From Nocardioides turkmenicus (GTDB taxonomy: Bacteria; Actinomycetota; Actinomycetes; Propionibacteriales; Nocardioidaceae): a DNA stretch of 43,990 nt. The notes under the pieces were generated by a model, which ran no database searches, was not told the origin of the DNA, and saw only the letters and a list, made by a program, of their open reading frames with translations. Position numbers and translations under genes: made by a program. Within the stretch, counting starts at the first letter, position 1. Each line of letters begins with the position of its first letter. Below, one piece after another: positions 7,877-16,693 of this stretch. The stretch covers positions 1 through 43,990 of the forward strand of contig NZ_JAALAA010000032.1 in assembly GCF_011045035.1 (NCBI RefSeq), in the 5' to 3' direction.

Positions 7877-9121
7877 GTGAGCATCCGGGAGAGCCTCTTC
7901 GTCCTGAAAGACCGCGACTTCGGGTGGTTCTTCGCCTCGCGGTTCGTGAACATGACCGGCTCGTCGATGTCGCACGTGGCGCTCGCGTTCGCCGTGTTGG
8001 AGGTGACCGACTCGGCCTCCGCGCTGGGCTACGTCATCGCCGCGCACACCATCCCGATGATCGTGTTCCTGCTGGTCGGCGGCGTGATCGCCGACCGGTT
8101 CCCGCGGCGGCTGGTGCTGCAGGTGAGCAACGTCGCCTCGGCCGCGACCCAGGCGGCGGTGGCGGCGCTGATCATCACCGGGCAGGCCGAGATCTGGCAC
8201 CTCGTCGTCCTGGAGGCGATCAACGGCACCACGATGGCGATGGCCTTCCCGGCCATGCAGGGGATGGTGCCGCAGCTGGTGGCGAAGAAGGACCTGCAGC
8301 CCGCCAACCTGCTGCTCTCGATGTCGCGCGGCACCCTGACGATCCTGGGCCCGTCGGTCGCCGCGGCGCTCGTGGTGGGCGTCGGAGCCGGCTGGGCGCT
8401 GGCGGTCGATGCGCTGACCTGGCTGCTCGCCGCGATCTTCCTGCTCCCGGTGCGGATCCCACCGCGTCCGGCGGACGCAGTTAAGACCTCCGCACTGGAG
8501 GACCTGCGGGCAGGGTGGAGCTACTTCCGCCGCACCACCTGGCTGTGGGTCGTGGTGGTCGCCTTCATGGTGCTCAACGCGATCCAGTCGGGCGGGCTGA
8601 ACGTGCTGGGACCTGCGTACGCGAAGTCCACCTCGCTGGGCGTCGAGGGCTGGGGCCTGGGCAACTCGGCGCTCGCGGCCGGGATGCTGGTCATGACGAT
8701 CGTGCTGATGCGGGCCACGATCCGGCGTCCGCTGCGGGCAGGGATGTTCGGGATCATGATGTTCTCGCTGCCCTTCTTCGCGCTCGGGCTCTGGCCCGAG
8801 ACGGTGCCGCTCGTCATCGCGATGGCCGTCGCCGGCGCCGGGATCGAGGTCTTCAGCCTCGGCTGGAGCCTCGCGATGCAGGAGAACGTCCCGGAGGAGA
8901 TGCTCTCGCGCGCCTACTCCTACGACGCGCTCGGCTCGTTCCTCGCGATGCCCGTCGGACAGCTGCTCTACGGACCCTTGGCGGCCTGGTTCGGGGAGCG
9001 ACCGGTCTTCCTGGTCAGCGGCGTGCTCTACGCCGCGGTCTGCCTTGCCGCGCTGGCGGTGCCCTCTGTGGCTAGGCTGCAACGCGTCGAGCAACCTGCC
9101 ACCGAAGGAACGCCCGCATGA
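7877..9121 (+). CDS. MFS exporter (DHA3-like)
   Basis: About 414 aa with 12 predicted membrane spans. The N-terminal FGWFFASRFVNMTGSSMSHV and the loop GGVIADRFPRRLVLQ (motif A, GxxxDRxxRR) are typical of proton-driven efflux transporters of the EntS/MefA group. A central FLLPVRIPPRPADAVK loop separates the two halves. The substrate is unknown. GTG 7877 has GGAAG 9 nt upstream; another in-frame GTG at 7859 is possible. The last codons overlap the next gene (ATGA at 9118-9121), so the pair is one translational unit. Confidence 0.88.
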   Translation: MSIRESLFVLKDRDFGWFFASRFVNMTGSSMSHVALAFAVLEVTDSASALGYVIAAHTIPMIVFLLVGGVIADRFPRRLVLQVSNVASAATQAAVAALIITGQAEIWHLVVLEAINGTTMAMAFPAMQGMVPQLVAKKDLQPANLLLSMSRGTLTILGPSVAAALVVGVGAGWALAVDALTWLLAAIFLLPVRIPPRPADAVKTSALEDLRAGWSYFRRTTWLWVVVVAFMVLNAIQSGGLNVLGPAYAKSTSLGVEGWGLGNSALAAGMLVMTIVLMRATIRRPLRAGMFGIMMFSLPFFALGLWPETVPLVIAMAVAGAGIEVFSLGWSLAMQENVPEEMLSRAYSYDALGSFLAMPVGQLLYGPLAAWFGERPVFLVSGVLYAAVCLAALAVPSVARLQRVEQPATEGTPA

Positions 9122-10881
9122 GCCTCAACACCGCCGTCGTCGACGAACTCTTCCAGCAGCGCTTCGAGGAGAACCTGACCCCGGGCCTGGTCTATGGAGT
9201 CGTACGCGGCTCCGAGCTGCTCCACTCCGGTGCGTTCGGTGCGACGACGGAGGGTGGTCCGGCGCCGACCGCGGAGAGCGTCTTCCGGATCGCGTCGATG
9301 TCGAAGTCGTTCACGGCGGCTGCGGTGCTGCTGCTGCGCGACCGTGGGCTGGTGGACCTCGACGAGGCGATCGCGCAGTACGTGCCCGAGCTCGTCGACC
9401 AGGCTCCCTACTCCGCCGACTCGCCGGCGGTGACGCTGCGGCTGCTGCTCTCGATGTCGGCCGGGCTGCCGACCGACGACCCGTGGGGCGACCGGCAGGA
9501 GTCGCTGTCCTACGCCGCCTTCGGGACGTTCCTCGACGGGGGCTTCTCGACCGGGCAGGAGCCGGGGGTCGGGTTCGAGTACTCCAACCTCGGCTACGCG
9601 CTGCTCGGCCGCGCGATCGAGAACGTCGTGGGCGGTTCGTCTCCTGAGGGAGCCAATCGGGACTTCGTCGAGCACGAGCTGCTGGCGCCGCTGGGGATGA
9701 CCTCCTCGGCCTACTCGCCGTCCGCGGTGCCGAATCTGGTCCCTGGCCATGTTCCGCCCCTGCACCCGGCCTGGGCCGGCGACCGGCTCGAGGGTCCGCC
9801 GGCGTGGGCTCCGGCCGTGCCGGTGCCGTCGGGGTCGTTCGCGGCGATGGGTGGTCTGCACTCCTCGGTCGCCGACCTGGCGCGCTGGGTCGGCGGGTTC
9901 CTGGGCGCCTTCTCGTCCGGGGCCGACGGTCATCCGTTGTCGAAGGCTTCCCGGCGCGAGATGCAGCAGCTGCACCGGTTCGGCTCGGTGTCGGCCTCGC
10001 TCGGGTTCGAGGGCGCCGAGGCCGGGGTCGGTGCGGTCGCCGCCGGCTACGGCTACGGCCTCATGGTCGACCACGACAGCCGGCTCGGGCAGATCGTCCA
10101 CCACTCCGGCGGCTACCCCGGCTACGGCTCGCGAATGGTCTGGCACCCCGCGACCGGTCTCGGCGTGATCACGCTGTCCAACAGCACCTACGCCGGCGCC
10201 TACCCGACCGCGATGACCGCGTTGCGCTCGCTGGTCTCCGAGCAGCTCGCCGGGGGAGGACCGCACCGGTTCTCGACGGCGGTCAAGGGCCTGCGGCCGC
10301 GGCTCGACTCGGCGCTGGAGGCCGCGGTCGAGCGGCTGCGTACCTTCGATCCTTCGGGTGCTGAGGTGTTCGCGCTGCCCTCGCTGTTCGCCGACAACGT
10401 CGAGCTCGACGCCCCCGACGCCGGCCGGCGCGTACAGATCACCCAGGCGCGCGCCAAGGTCGGGCTGCCGCTGGGCGGTGCTCCCTACGGCTACTTCTCC
10501 CGCGCCATGGGCGTCGCGCTGGCCGTGGTGCCGGCCGAGCGGGGCCGCTACGACATCGAGGTCATGCTCTCGCCGGAGGCCGAGCCGCGTATCCAGACCC
10601 TGCGCATCAACGCCGTCCCGGACGCTCACCAGAGTGTCGTCGCCGCCGCCCGTGCCGCCCTCGAGGAGGACTGCCCGGTCATCGCCGCGATGCGCGCCTT
10701 CGGCGTACCCGAGCTGATCACCACCCCGCTCTCCGGTGACGGCTCGGGCAAGGCCGACTTCCTCGTCGTCGCCGGTGCCACCTACTGGAAGGTCGCGGTC
10801 GACAAGAAGACCACCGTCACCGCCCTCCCCACCTCCGATCACCCCCGCCTCACCTACCTCGCCTCCGCTCTCCGCGGCTGA
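9118..10881 (+). CDS. Serine beta-lactamase-like hydrolase with extra C-terminal domain
   Basis: 587 aa, long for the family (usually 350-450). The class C/penicillin-binding fold is clear: S60-M-S-K63 nucleophile motif in RIASMSKSF, Y155-S-N in FEYSNLGYALLG, and H329-S-G-G in IVHHSGGYPGYG. Relatives include D-aminopeptidases, esterases and PBP4*-like enzymes; none confers resistance by default. Residues from about 385 to 587 form a separate region (SLFADNVELDAPDAGRRVQI, RYDIEVMLSPEAEPRIQTLR) that I do not recognise. No signal peptide is visible, so it probably acts in the cytoplasm. Coupled to the upstream MFS gene by ATGA overlap. Confidence 0.88.
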   Translation: MSLNTAVVDELFQQRFEENLTPGLVYGVVRGSELLHSGAFGATTEGGPAPTAESVFRIASMSKSFTAAAVLLLRDRGLVDLDEAIAQYVPELVDQAPYSADSPAVTLRLLLSMSAGLPTDDPWGDRQESLSYAAFGTFLDGGFSTGQEPGVGFEYSNLGYALLGRAIENVVGGSSPEGANRDFVEHELLAPLGMTSSAYSPSAVPNLVPGHVPPLHPAWAGDRLEGPPAWAPAVPVPSGSFAAMGGLHSSVADLARWVGGFLGAFSSGADGHPLSKASRREMQQLHRFGSVSASLGFEGAEAGVGAVAAGYGYGLMVDHDSRLGQIVHHSGGYPGYGSRMVWHPATGLGVITLSNSTYAGAYPTAMTALRSLVSEQLAGGGPHRFSTAVKGLRPRLDSALEAAVERLRTFDPSGAEVFALPSLFADNVELDAPDAGRRVQITQARAKVGLPLGGAPYGYFSRAMGVALAVVPAERGRYDIEVMLSPEAEPRIQTLRINAVPDAHQSVVAAARAALEEDCPVIAAMRAFGVPELITTPLSGDGSGKADFLVVAGATYWKVAVDKKTTVTALPTSDHPRLTYLASALRG

Positions 10882-10886
10882 CTTCC

Positions 10887-11002
10887 CGCCGAAGCGTCAC
10901 CCGCGTCGGCCGAAGCGTCACTTCCGTCGGCCCAGTGGGCAGCGGTATGCCCGTTCGGCCGACGCGAGTGCCGTCTCGGCCTGCGCAAGTGACGTCTCGG
11001 CG
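10887..11002. repeat. Long imperfect palindrome upstream of imuA'
   Basis: Two 55-nt arms (10887-10941 and 10948-11002) pair at 41 of 55 positions around a 6-nt loop. Each arm contains a roughly 20-nt unit twice (GCCGAAGCGTCAC near 10888 and 10909). It begins 5 nt after the hydrolase stop and ends 12 nt before the LexA box. A run of T is absent, so it is not a classical terminator. The element could terminate transcription, or be a dispersed intergenic palindrome. Confidence 0.7.
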
Positions 11003-11014
11003 ATCTTGCCCCGT

Positions 11015-11030
11015 TCGAACAAATGTTCGA
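11015..11030 (+). promoter_or_regulatory. LexA (SOS) box
   Basis: TCGAACAAATGTTCGA is a perfect TCGAAC-N4-GTTCGA palindrome, the SOS box of mycobacteria and other actinobacteria. It overlaps the first two bases of the -10-like GATACT (11029-11034) and lies 10 nt before the imuA' start codon, so LexA binding would block promoter access. Confidence 0.93.
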
Positions 11031-11034
11031 TACT
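11029..11034 (+). promoter_or_regulatory. -10 element GATACT of the imuA' promoter
   Basis: GATACT ends 6 nt before the GTG at 11041. With no Shine-Dalgarno motif in between, transcription probably starts at the G of GTG and the operon mRNA is leaderless. Overlap with the LexA box gives a direct repression mechanism. Confidence 0.6.
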
Positions 11035-11040
11035 CATTGA

Positions 11041-11730
11041 GTGGGAGTGGTAGCGGGGATCGAACGACACCAGAAGCTGGCTCAGATCGAGCAGCTTCGG
11101 TCCAAGGTGCGGCGGCTGGAGCAGAAGCCGGGCCTGGGGGCCGAGCTGGCCACCCACGAGGCGCTCGGTGGGGTGGTGCAGCTGCGGGCAGGTGGGACGT
11201 ACGCGGCCGACTCGCTGTCGCTGGCGATGCTGCTGCTCGCGGGACCCTCGAGCGCGGGGGAGTGGACCGCGGTCGTCGGGGTCGAGGACTTCGGTGTCGA
11301 GGCGGCGGCCGAGGCCGGGGTCGACCTGGAGCGGACCATCCTGGTGCCGCGACCCAAGGACTCCTGGCTGGAGGCGACCGCGGCGCTGGTCGACGTGGTC
11401 ACCCTGGTGCTGGTCCGGCCGACCGGCCGGGTGGCTCCGGGCGTCGCCGAGAAGATCGGTGCCCGGCTGCGCACCCGCGGCGCCGCGCTGGTCGCGCTGG
11501 GGGAGTGGCCGAGAGCAGACGTACGTCTCCGGGCGACCGAGCCGCGCTGGGTCGGGCTGGGCAACGGCGACGGCCATCTCCGGGCGAGGAGGATGGTGGT
11601 CGAGGCGGTGCGCGGGACGGCTCCGCCGCGGCGTACGGCGCTCTGGTTCCCCGCCGAGGACGGCACTCTCGGACGCGTCCTGGAGCCCGTCACGGACATT
11701 GCCGACCTGCGGAAACAGGAGTCGGCATGA
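11041..11730 (+). CDS. imuA': ImuA'-like mutasome accessory protein
   Basis: 229 aa. It sits directly before imuB and dnaE2 under a LexA box, the arrangement of the mycobacterial mutasome. The N-terminus is a basic helix (HQKLAQIEQLRSKVRRLEQK), and the rest (SLSLAMLLLAGPSSAGEWTA, VVTLVLVRPTGRVAPGVAEK) looks like a RecA-type alpha/beta core. I see no intact Walker A motif. In mycobacteria ImuA' bridges the complex and is needed for DnaE2-dependent damage-induced mutagenesis. The call rests mainly on position plus general fold; sequence similarity in this family is low. ATGA overlap with imuB (11727-11730) indicates coupling. Confidence 0.78.
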   Translation: MGVVAGIERHQKLAQIEQLRSKVRRLEQKPGLGAELATHEALGGVVQLRAGGTYAADSLSLAMLLLAGPSSAGEWTAVVGVEDFGVEAAAEAGVDLERTILVPRPKDSWLEATAALVDVVTLVLVRPTGRVAPGVAEKIGARLRTRGAALVALGEWPRADVRLRATEPRWVGLGNGDGHLRARRMVVEAVRGTAPPRRTALWFPAEDGTLGRVLEPVTDIADLRKQESA

Positions 11731-13253
11731 GTCGCACGCTGGTGGTCTGGTGCGCCGACTGGCCGGTCGCCGCGGCGCTGGGGGAGCAGGGGCTGCCGCG
11801 GCACCTGCCGGCGGCGGTCTTCGCGCAGAACCGGGTCCAGGCCTGCAACCAGGCGGCGCGGGAGTTCGGGACCAAGCGCGGGATGCGGCGCCGGGACGCG
11901 CAGGCGCGCTGCCCTGAGGTGCAGGTGCTCGCCGCCGACGACGCCCGCGACGCGCGAGTGTTCGAGGAGGTGCTGGTGCGCCTGGAGGAGCTGCGTCCCG
12001 GCGTCATGCCGCTGCGCCCCGGGCTGGTCGCGCTGCGCTCGCCGGCCCGCTTCTACGGCGGCGAGGCCGAGGCCGGCGCGGCGATCGCCGAGTGTGTGGT
12101 CGGGCTCGGGATCTGGGACGTACGGATCGGCATCGCCGACGAGCTCTTCACCGCCGAGCAGGCCGCGCGCAGCGCCGGGCTGCAGGAGACGTACGCGGTC
12201 CCGGCGGACGGCGGATCCGCAGCGTTCCTGCGCGCCCTGCCGGTCCATGTCCTCGACGACGCCAACGCGGTCAGCCTGCTGCAGCGGCTCGGCCTGACCA
12301 CGCTCGGCGGTCTTGCCGACCTGCCCGGCGTCGACGTCAAGGCGCGGTTCGGCGCGCAGGCCGCCTGGGTCCGCCGGGTGATCCACGGTGAGGGGGCGCG
12401 GCCGGTGACCGGGCGTACGCCACCGCCCGAGCTCGCCACCGAGGTCGCCTTCGAGCCGCCGCTCGACTCCGCCGAGGCGGTCTGCTTCTCGGCCCGCCAG
12501 GCGGCGGAGGGGTTCGTGAAGGGCCTGGCGACGCGGCAGGAGGTCTGCACCGAGGTGCGGATCGAGGTCGAGATGGACGACGTCGCGGACTCCTGCCGCA
12601 CCTGGGCGCATCCGCGCTGGTTCTCCGCTGTCGATCTCATCGACCGGCTGCACTGGCAGCTGGCCGGCGCGGTCACGAGCGGGCGCGGAGGAGCGGTGAC
12701 CCGGGTTCGCTTCGTCCCCGAGGTCGCCGTCCCCGAGGCGGTCCATGCCGACGGCCTCTGGGGTGGCACGGACGAGCGCGTCGACCGTGGCATCGCCCGG
12801 GTGCAGGGCCTGCTCGGCCACGAGGCCGTCGTCGCGCCGGTGCTCCAGGGCGGCCGGAGCCCACGCGACCGGCAGGCGTACGTCCCCTGGGGCGACCGCC
12901 CCAGTACCCTCCGAGACCGCGCGCTGCCCTGGCCGGGAAGCATTCCGCCGCCGGCGCCCGCCCGGGTGCTGGCCGACCCGTGGCCGGCGGAGGTCTGCGA
13001 CCAGGCCGGGCGGCCGGTCGTGGTGCTTCCGCGAGGCGGTGTCTCCGGCGATCCCGTCCGCTACCGCCCCTCGGCGGGCCAGCCCTGGCAGCGGGTCGCC
13101 TCCTGGGCCGGCCCGTGGCCGGTCACCGAGGCGTGGTGGGAGCCCGGCGGCGGGCGGCGGGTCGCCCGCTTCCAGCTCGTCGGGGTCGACGGCCGCGCGT
13201 GGCTGGCCACCTTCGACACCGATCACTGGCTCACCGAAGCCAGCTATGACTGA
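11727..13253 (+). CDS. imuB: ImuB, Y-family polymerase-like mutasome protein (catalytically inactive type)
   Basis: 508 aa. The N-terminal polymerase-Y fold is recognisable (SRTLVVWCADWPVAAALGEQ; NQAAREFGTKRGMRRRDAQA; LTTLGGLADLPGVDVKARFG as the helix-hairpin-helix). The acidic residues used for catalysis by true Y-family polymerases are missing: the DxD position reads WCADW and the second acidic motif reads RSPARFYGG. This fits ImuB, which acts as a hub between the clamp and DnaE2. The C-terminal region holds ARVQGLLGHEAVVAP. At the place where mycobacterial ImuB has its clamp-binding QLPLWG motif, this protein has ADGLWG (residues 341-346). Start ATG 11727 overlaps imuA'; dnaE2 follows after 14 nt. 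Confidence 0.9.
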   Translation: MSRTLVVWCADWPVAAALGEQGLPRHLPAAVFAQNRVQACNQAAREFGTKRGMRRRDAQARCPEVQVLAADDARDARVFEEVLVRLEELRPGVMPLRPGLVALRSPARFYGGEAEAGAAIAECVVGLGIWDVRIGIADELFTAEQAARSAGLQETYAVPADGGSAAFLRALPVHVLDDANAVSLLQRLGLTTLGGLADLPGVDVKARFGAQAAWVRRVIHGEGARPVTGRTPPPELATEVAFEPPLDSAEAVCFSARQAAEGFVKGLATRQEVCTEVRIEVEMDDVADSCRTWAHPRWFSAVDLIDRLHWQLAGAVTSGRGGAVTRVRFVPEVAVPEAVHADGLWGGTDERVDRGIARVQGLLGHEAVVAPVLQGGRSPRDRQAYVPWGDRPSTLRDRALPWPGSIPPPAPARVLADPWPAEVCDQAGRPVVVLPRGGVSGDPVRYRPSAGQPWQRVASWAGPWPVTEAWWEPGGGRRVARFQLVGVDGRAWLATFDTDHWLTEASYD

Positions 13254-13267
13254 CGGGGCTGTGGCTG

Positions 13268-16200
13268 ATGGGCTGGAACAACCCCGAGATCCCCTGGAAG
13301 GAGCTGGAGCGGCGGCTCTCGGGCCGCCCGCCGAGCGACCCCTACGGTGATGCGCCGATCTCCCGGCGCAAGAAGCGGCTGCCCGAGGAGGAGGTGCGTG
13401 GGCCGGAGGGCCCGGTGGTGCCGTACGCCGAGCTGCACGCCCACTCCGACTTCTCCTTCCTCGACGGAGCGAGCTCGCCGTCGGCGCTGGTCAGCGAGGC
13501 GATCCGGCAGGGGCTGCACGGGATCGCGATCACCGACCACGACGGGTTCTACGGGGCGCCGGCGTTCGCGGAGGCGGCGCAGAAACTGAGCGGGCCGGAG
13601 CGTCTGCTGACCATCTACGGCGCCGAGCTTTCCCTAGGCCTGACCAAGCCGCAGAACGGGGTCGCCGACCCCGAGGGCAGCCATCTCCTGGTGCTCGCCC
13701 GAGGCGTCGAGGGCTACCGGCAGCTGGCCGGAGCGATCACCGAGGCGCAGCTGCGCGGCGACGAGAAGGGCCGGCCGACCTACGACCTCGACGAGCTGGC
13801 CGACCGGGCTCGCGCCGGCCACTGGCTGATCCTGACCGGGTGCCGCAAGGGCGCCGTACGTCAGGCGCTCACCGGCACCGGCCCGATCGCCGCCGCCCGG
13901 GCGCTGCGCGAGCTCACCGACAGGTTCGGTCACGACAACGTCGTCGTCGAGCTGACCGACCGCGGCCACCCGACCGACTCCTACGACAACGACCTGCTCG
14001 CCGGCATCGCCCGCGAGGCCGGGCTGCCCACGGTCGCCACCAACAACGTCCACTACGCCACGCCCGACCGGCACCGGGTGGCCGACGCGCTCGCGGCGGT
14101 CCGCGCCCGCCGCACCCTGAACGACATCGCCGGCTGGCTCCCGGCGGGCCCGGTGGCGTACGTCCGGTCGGGGGAGGAGATGGAGCAGCTCTTTCGGCGC
14201 TACCCGGGCGCGGTGGCACGCAGCGTCGAGATCGCCGAGGAGTGCGCCTTCGACCTGCGCAAGGCCACCCCGAAGCTGCCCAAGCGCGGCATCCCCGAGG
14301 GCGAGACCGCCGCGACCTGGCTCCGCCGCCTGACCGAGATCGGCTTCGAGCAGCGCTACGAGATGGCGTACGCCCACGACCCGGAGCACATCGAGAAGGC
14401 CCGCGAGCGCGTGGAGCACGAGCTCGACGTCATCGAGCGCAAGGACTTCCCGGGCTACTTCGTGATCGTGCATGACATCGTCAAATATGCCCGTGACCAG
14501 GGGATTCTTTGTCAGGGCAGGGGGAGTGCGGCGGCGAGTGCGGTCTGCTACGCGCTCGGGATCACCGCGATCGACCCGGTCTTCTACAACCTTCCCTTCG
14601 AGCGGTTCATCTCCGAGCATCGTGAGGAGGAGCCCGACATCGACGTCGACTTCGACTCCGACAAGCGCGAGAAGGTGATCCAGTGGGTCTACAAGGAGTA
14701 CGGTCGGCGTAATGCCGCACAGGTCGCGAACATCGTCGGCTACCGCCCGAAGATGGCGGTCCGGGACGCGGCCAAGGCGCTGGGCCACTCGCCGGGACAG
14801 CAGGACGCCTGGTCCAAGCACGTCGGCTACTCGCGTGTCGAGGCGCCCGACGACGTCGGCATCCCCGCGCCTGTCCTGGCACTGGCCGCCGAGATCCACG
14901 GCACTCCGCGCCATCTCGGCATCCACTCCGGCGGCATGGTCCTCACCGAGGAGCCGATCGGCGAGGTCGTGCCGATCGAACGGGCGCGGATGGACGACCG
15001 CACCGTGATCCAGTGGGACAAGGACGCCGCCGAATACATGGGCCTGGTGAAGTTCGACCTGCTCGGGCTCGGGATGCTGGCGGCGCTCGACCACATGATG
15101 CATCTGGTCGCGGATCATCTCGACGAGTGCTGGAGCCTGGCGACCATCCCCAAGGAGGAGCCGGCGGTCTACGACATGCTCTGCCGGGCCGACTCGATCG
15201 GCGTCTTCCAGGTCGAGTCGCGGGCACAGATCGGGACGCTGCCGCGGCTGCAGCCGCGCTGCTTCTACGACCTGGCCATCGAGATCGCGCTCATCCGACC
15301 GGGGCCTGTGCAGGGCGGGGCGGTCCATCCCTACGTACGCCGGGCCACCGGGCGTGAGGAGGTCGGCTATGCCCATCCGCTGCTGGAGCCGGTGCTGGAG
15401 CGCACCCTCGGGGTGCCGCTGTTCCAGGAGCAGCTCATGGAGATGGGCCGTGTCCTGGGCGACTTCGACCACGACGACGCCGACCTGCTGCGCCGGGCGA
15501 TGGGCTCGAAACGTGGTCTCGAGCGCATCGACTCCCTCAAGGAGCAGCTCTATGCGGGCATGCGGGCCAAGGGCATGACCGAGAAGACGGCCGAGGCGGT
15601 CTACACCCAGATCCTCTCGTTCGCGAACTTCGGCTTCGCCGAGTCCCACGCGCTCAGCTTCGCCAAGCTCGTCTACGCCTCGTCGTGGTTCAAGCTCCAC
15701 TACCCGGCCGCGTTCCTGGCCGGCCTGCTCCGGGCTCAGCCGATGGGCTTCTACTCACCGCAGTCGCTGACCCAGGACGCCCGCCGCCATGGGGTGGAGG
15801 TACGCCGCCCCGACCTCGTCCTCTCCGGTGCCGCCGCCGATCTGGAGCCGCTCGACACCGAGGTGTCGCCGACCGGGAAGGACGAGTGCCGGCTGGACGG
15901 GGAGAAGACCGAGTGGGTGCCCGGCACCCCCGACCCCACCCCGGAGCACCGCCGTGACGGCAACTTCGCGGTGCGGCTGGGCCTGGACTCCGTACGCGGC
16001 ATCGGCAAGGACGTCGCCGAGCGGATCGTGAAGGCCCGGACCGAGGCGCCGTTCAAGGACTCCCTGGATCTCTCTCGCCGTGCCGGTCTGGAACGGGCCC
16101 AGCTCGAGGCACTGGCCACCGCGGGATGTTTGCAGGTGTTCACATCGAGTCGCCGCCAGGCGCTCTGGCAGGCGGGCTGGACCGAGACCGAGGACCAGAT

Positions 16201-16684
16201 CGAAGGGGTCCGGTTCATCGCGGAGACGCCCGAGCTGCCCGACCTCGACCCCGTCGAGGAGACCCTCGCCGACCTCTGGGCGACCGGCGTGACCCCCGGC
16301 AGCCACCCCTTCGCCCATCTCCGACCCGGGCTGGCCGCGGCCGGACTCCCGAAGATCGGTGACCTCCCCACCTACCCCGCCGGGCGGCGCCTCACCGTCG
16401 CCGGCCTGGTCACCCACCGTCAGCGTCCCGGCACCGCGGGCGGCGTCACCTTCATCAACCTCGAGGACGAGACCGGCATGCTCAACGTCGTCTGCTCCGC
16501 CGGTCTGTGGAAGAAGCACCGCAAGATCGCGGTCTCCACCTCCGTCATGCTCATCCGCGGCATCCTTGAGCGCAACGACGGCGTGACCAACTTGGTCGCC
16601 GACCGCCTCGCCCCGCTCGAGGAGATCCACCCCGAGGCCGCCCGGGCCATCCAGTCCCGCCACCGCTCCCGCGACTTCCGCTGA
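13268..16684 (+). CDS. dnaE2: Error-prone DNA polymerase III alpha subunit DnaE2
   Basis: 1138 aa, full length. The start MGWNNPEIPWKELERRLSGR is characteristic of actinobacterial DnaE2. The PHP domain contains ELHAHSDFSFLDG (from residue ~54) and ITDHDGFYG. The palm carries PDIDVDFD at residues 456-463, whose aspartates coordinate catalytic Mg2+, plus LCQGRGSAAASAVCYALG. The finger region has ANFGFAESHALSFAKLVYAS, and the C-terminus an OB fold (RRLTVAGLVTHRQRPGTAGG to about residue 1110). It performs error-prone translesion synthesis during the SOS response, with ImuA' and ImuB. It ends 10 nt before the start of the downstream palindrome. Confidence 0.97.
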   Translation: MGWNNPEIPWKELERRLSGRPPSDPYGDAPISRRKKRLPEEEVRGPEGPVVPYAELHAHSDFSFLDGASSPSALVSEAIRQGLHGIAITDHDGFYGAPAFAEAAQKLSGPERLLTIYGAELSLGLTKPQNGVADPEGSHLLVLARGVEGYRQLAGAITEAQLRGDEKGRPTYDLDELADRARAGHWLILTGCRKGAVRQALTGTGPIAAARALRELTDRFGHDNVVVELTDRGHPTDSYDNDLLAGIAREAGLPTVATNNVHYATPDRHRVADALAAVRARRTLNDIAGWLPAGPVAYVRSGEEMEQLFRRYPGAVARSVEIAEECAFDLRKATPKLPKRGIPEGETAATWLRRLTEIGFEQRYEMAYAHDPEHIEKARERVEHELDVIERKDFPGYFVIVHDIVKYARDQGILCQGRGSAAASAVCYALGITAIDPVFYNLPFERFISEHREEEPDIDVDFDSDKREKVIQWVYKEYGRRNAAQVANIVGYRPKMAVRDAAKALGHSPGQQDAWSKHVGYSRVEAPDDVGIPAPVLALAAEIHGTPRHLGIHSGGMVLTEEPIGEVVPIERARMDDRTVIQWDKDAAEYMGLVKFDLLGLGMLAALDHMMHLVADHLDECWSLATIPKEEPAVYDMLCRADSIGVFQVESRAQIGTLPRLQPRCFYDLAIEIALIRPGPVQGGAVHPYVRRATGREEVGYAHPLLEPVLERTLGVPLFQEQLMEMGRVLGDFDHDDADLLRRAMGSKRGLERIDSLKEQLYAGMRAKGMTEKTAEAVYTQILSFANFGFAESHALSFAKLVYASSWFKLHYPAAFLAGLLRAQPMGFYSPQSLTQDARRHGVEVRRPDLVLSGAAADLEPLDTEVSPTGKDECRLDGEKTEWVPGTPDPTPEHRRDGNFAVRLGLDSVRGIGKDVAERIVKARTEAPFKDSLDLSRRAGLERAQLEALATAGCLQVFTSSRRQALWQAGWTETEDQIEGVRFIAETPELPDLDPVEETLADLWATGVTPGSHPFAHLRPGLAAAGLPKIGDLPTYPAGRRLTVAGLVTHRQRPGTAGGVTFINLEDETGMLNVVCSAGLWKKHRKIAVSTSVMLIRGILERNDGVTNLVADRLAPLEEIHPEAARAIQSRHRSRDFR

Positions 16685-16693
16685 TGTCGCTCC

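Noticed and set aside
10935..13253. One continuous 772-codon frame seeming to fuse upstream sequence to ImuB
   Set aside because: The first ~260 codons lie in the wrong frame of imuA' and read as Gly/Arg/Ala-rich nonsense; ImuB homology starts at ATG 11727, which overlaps the imuA' stop.
13634..15700. 688-codon antisense open frame inside dnaE2
   Set aside because: An artefact of high GC third positions on the opposite strand; no domain is recognisable and dnaE2 is intact.
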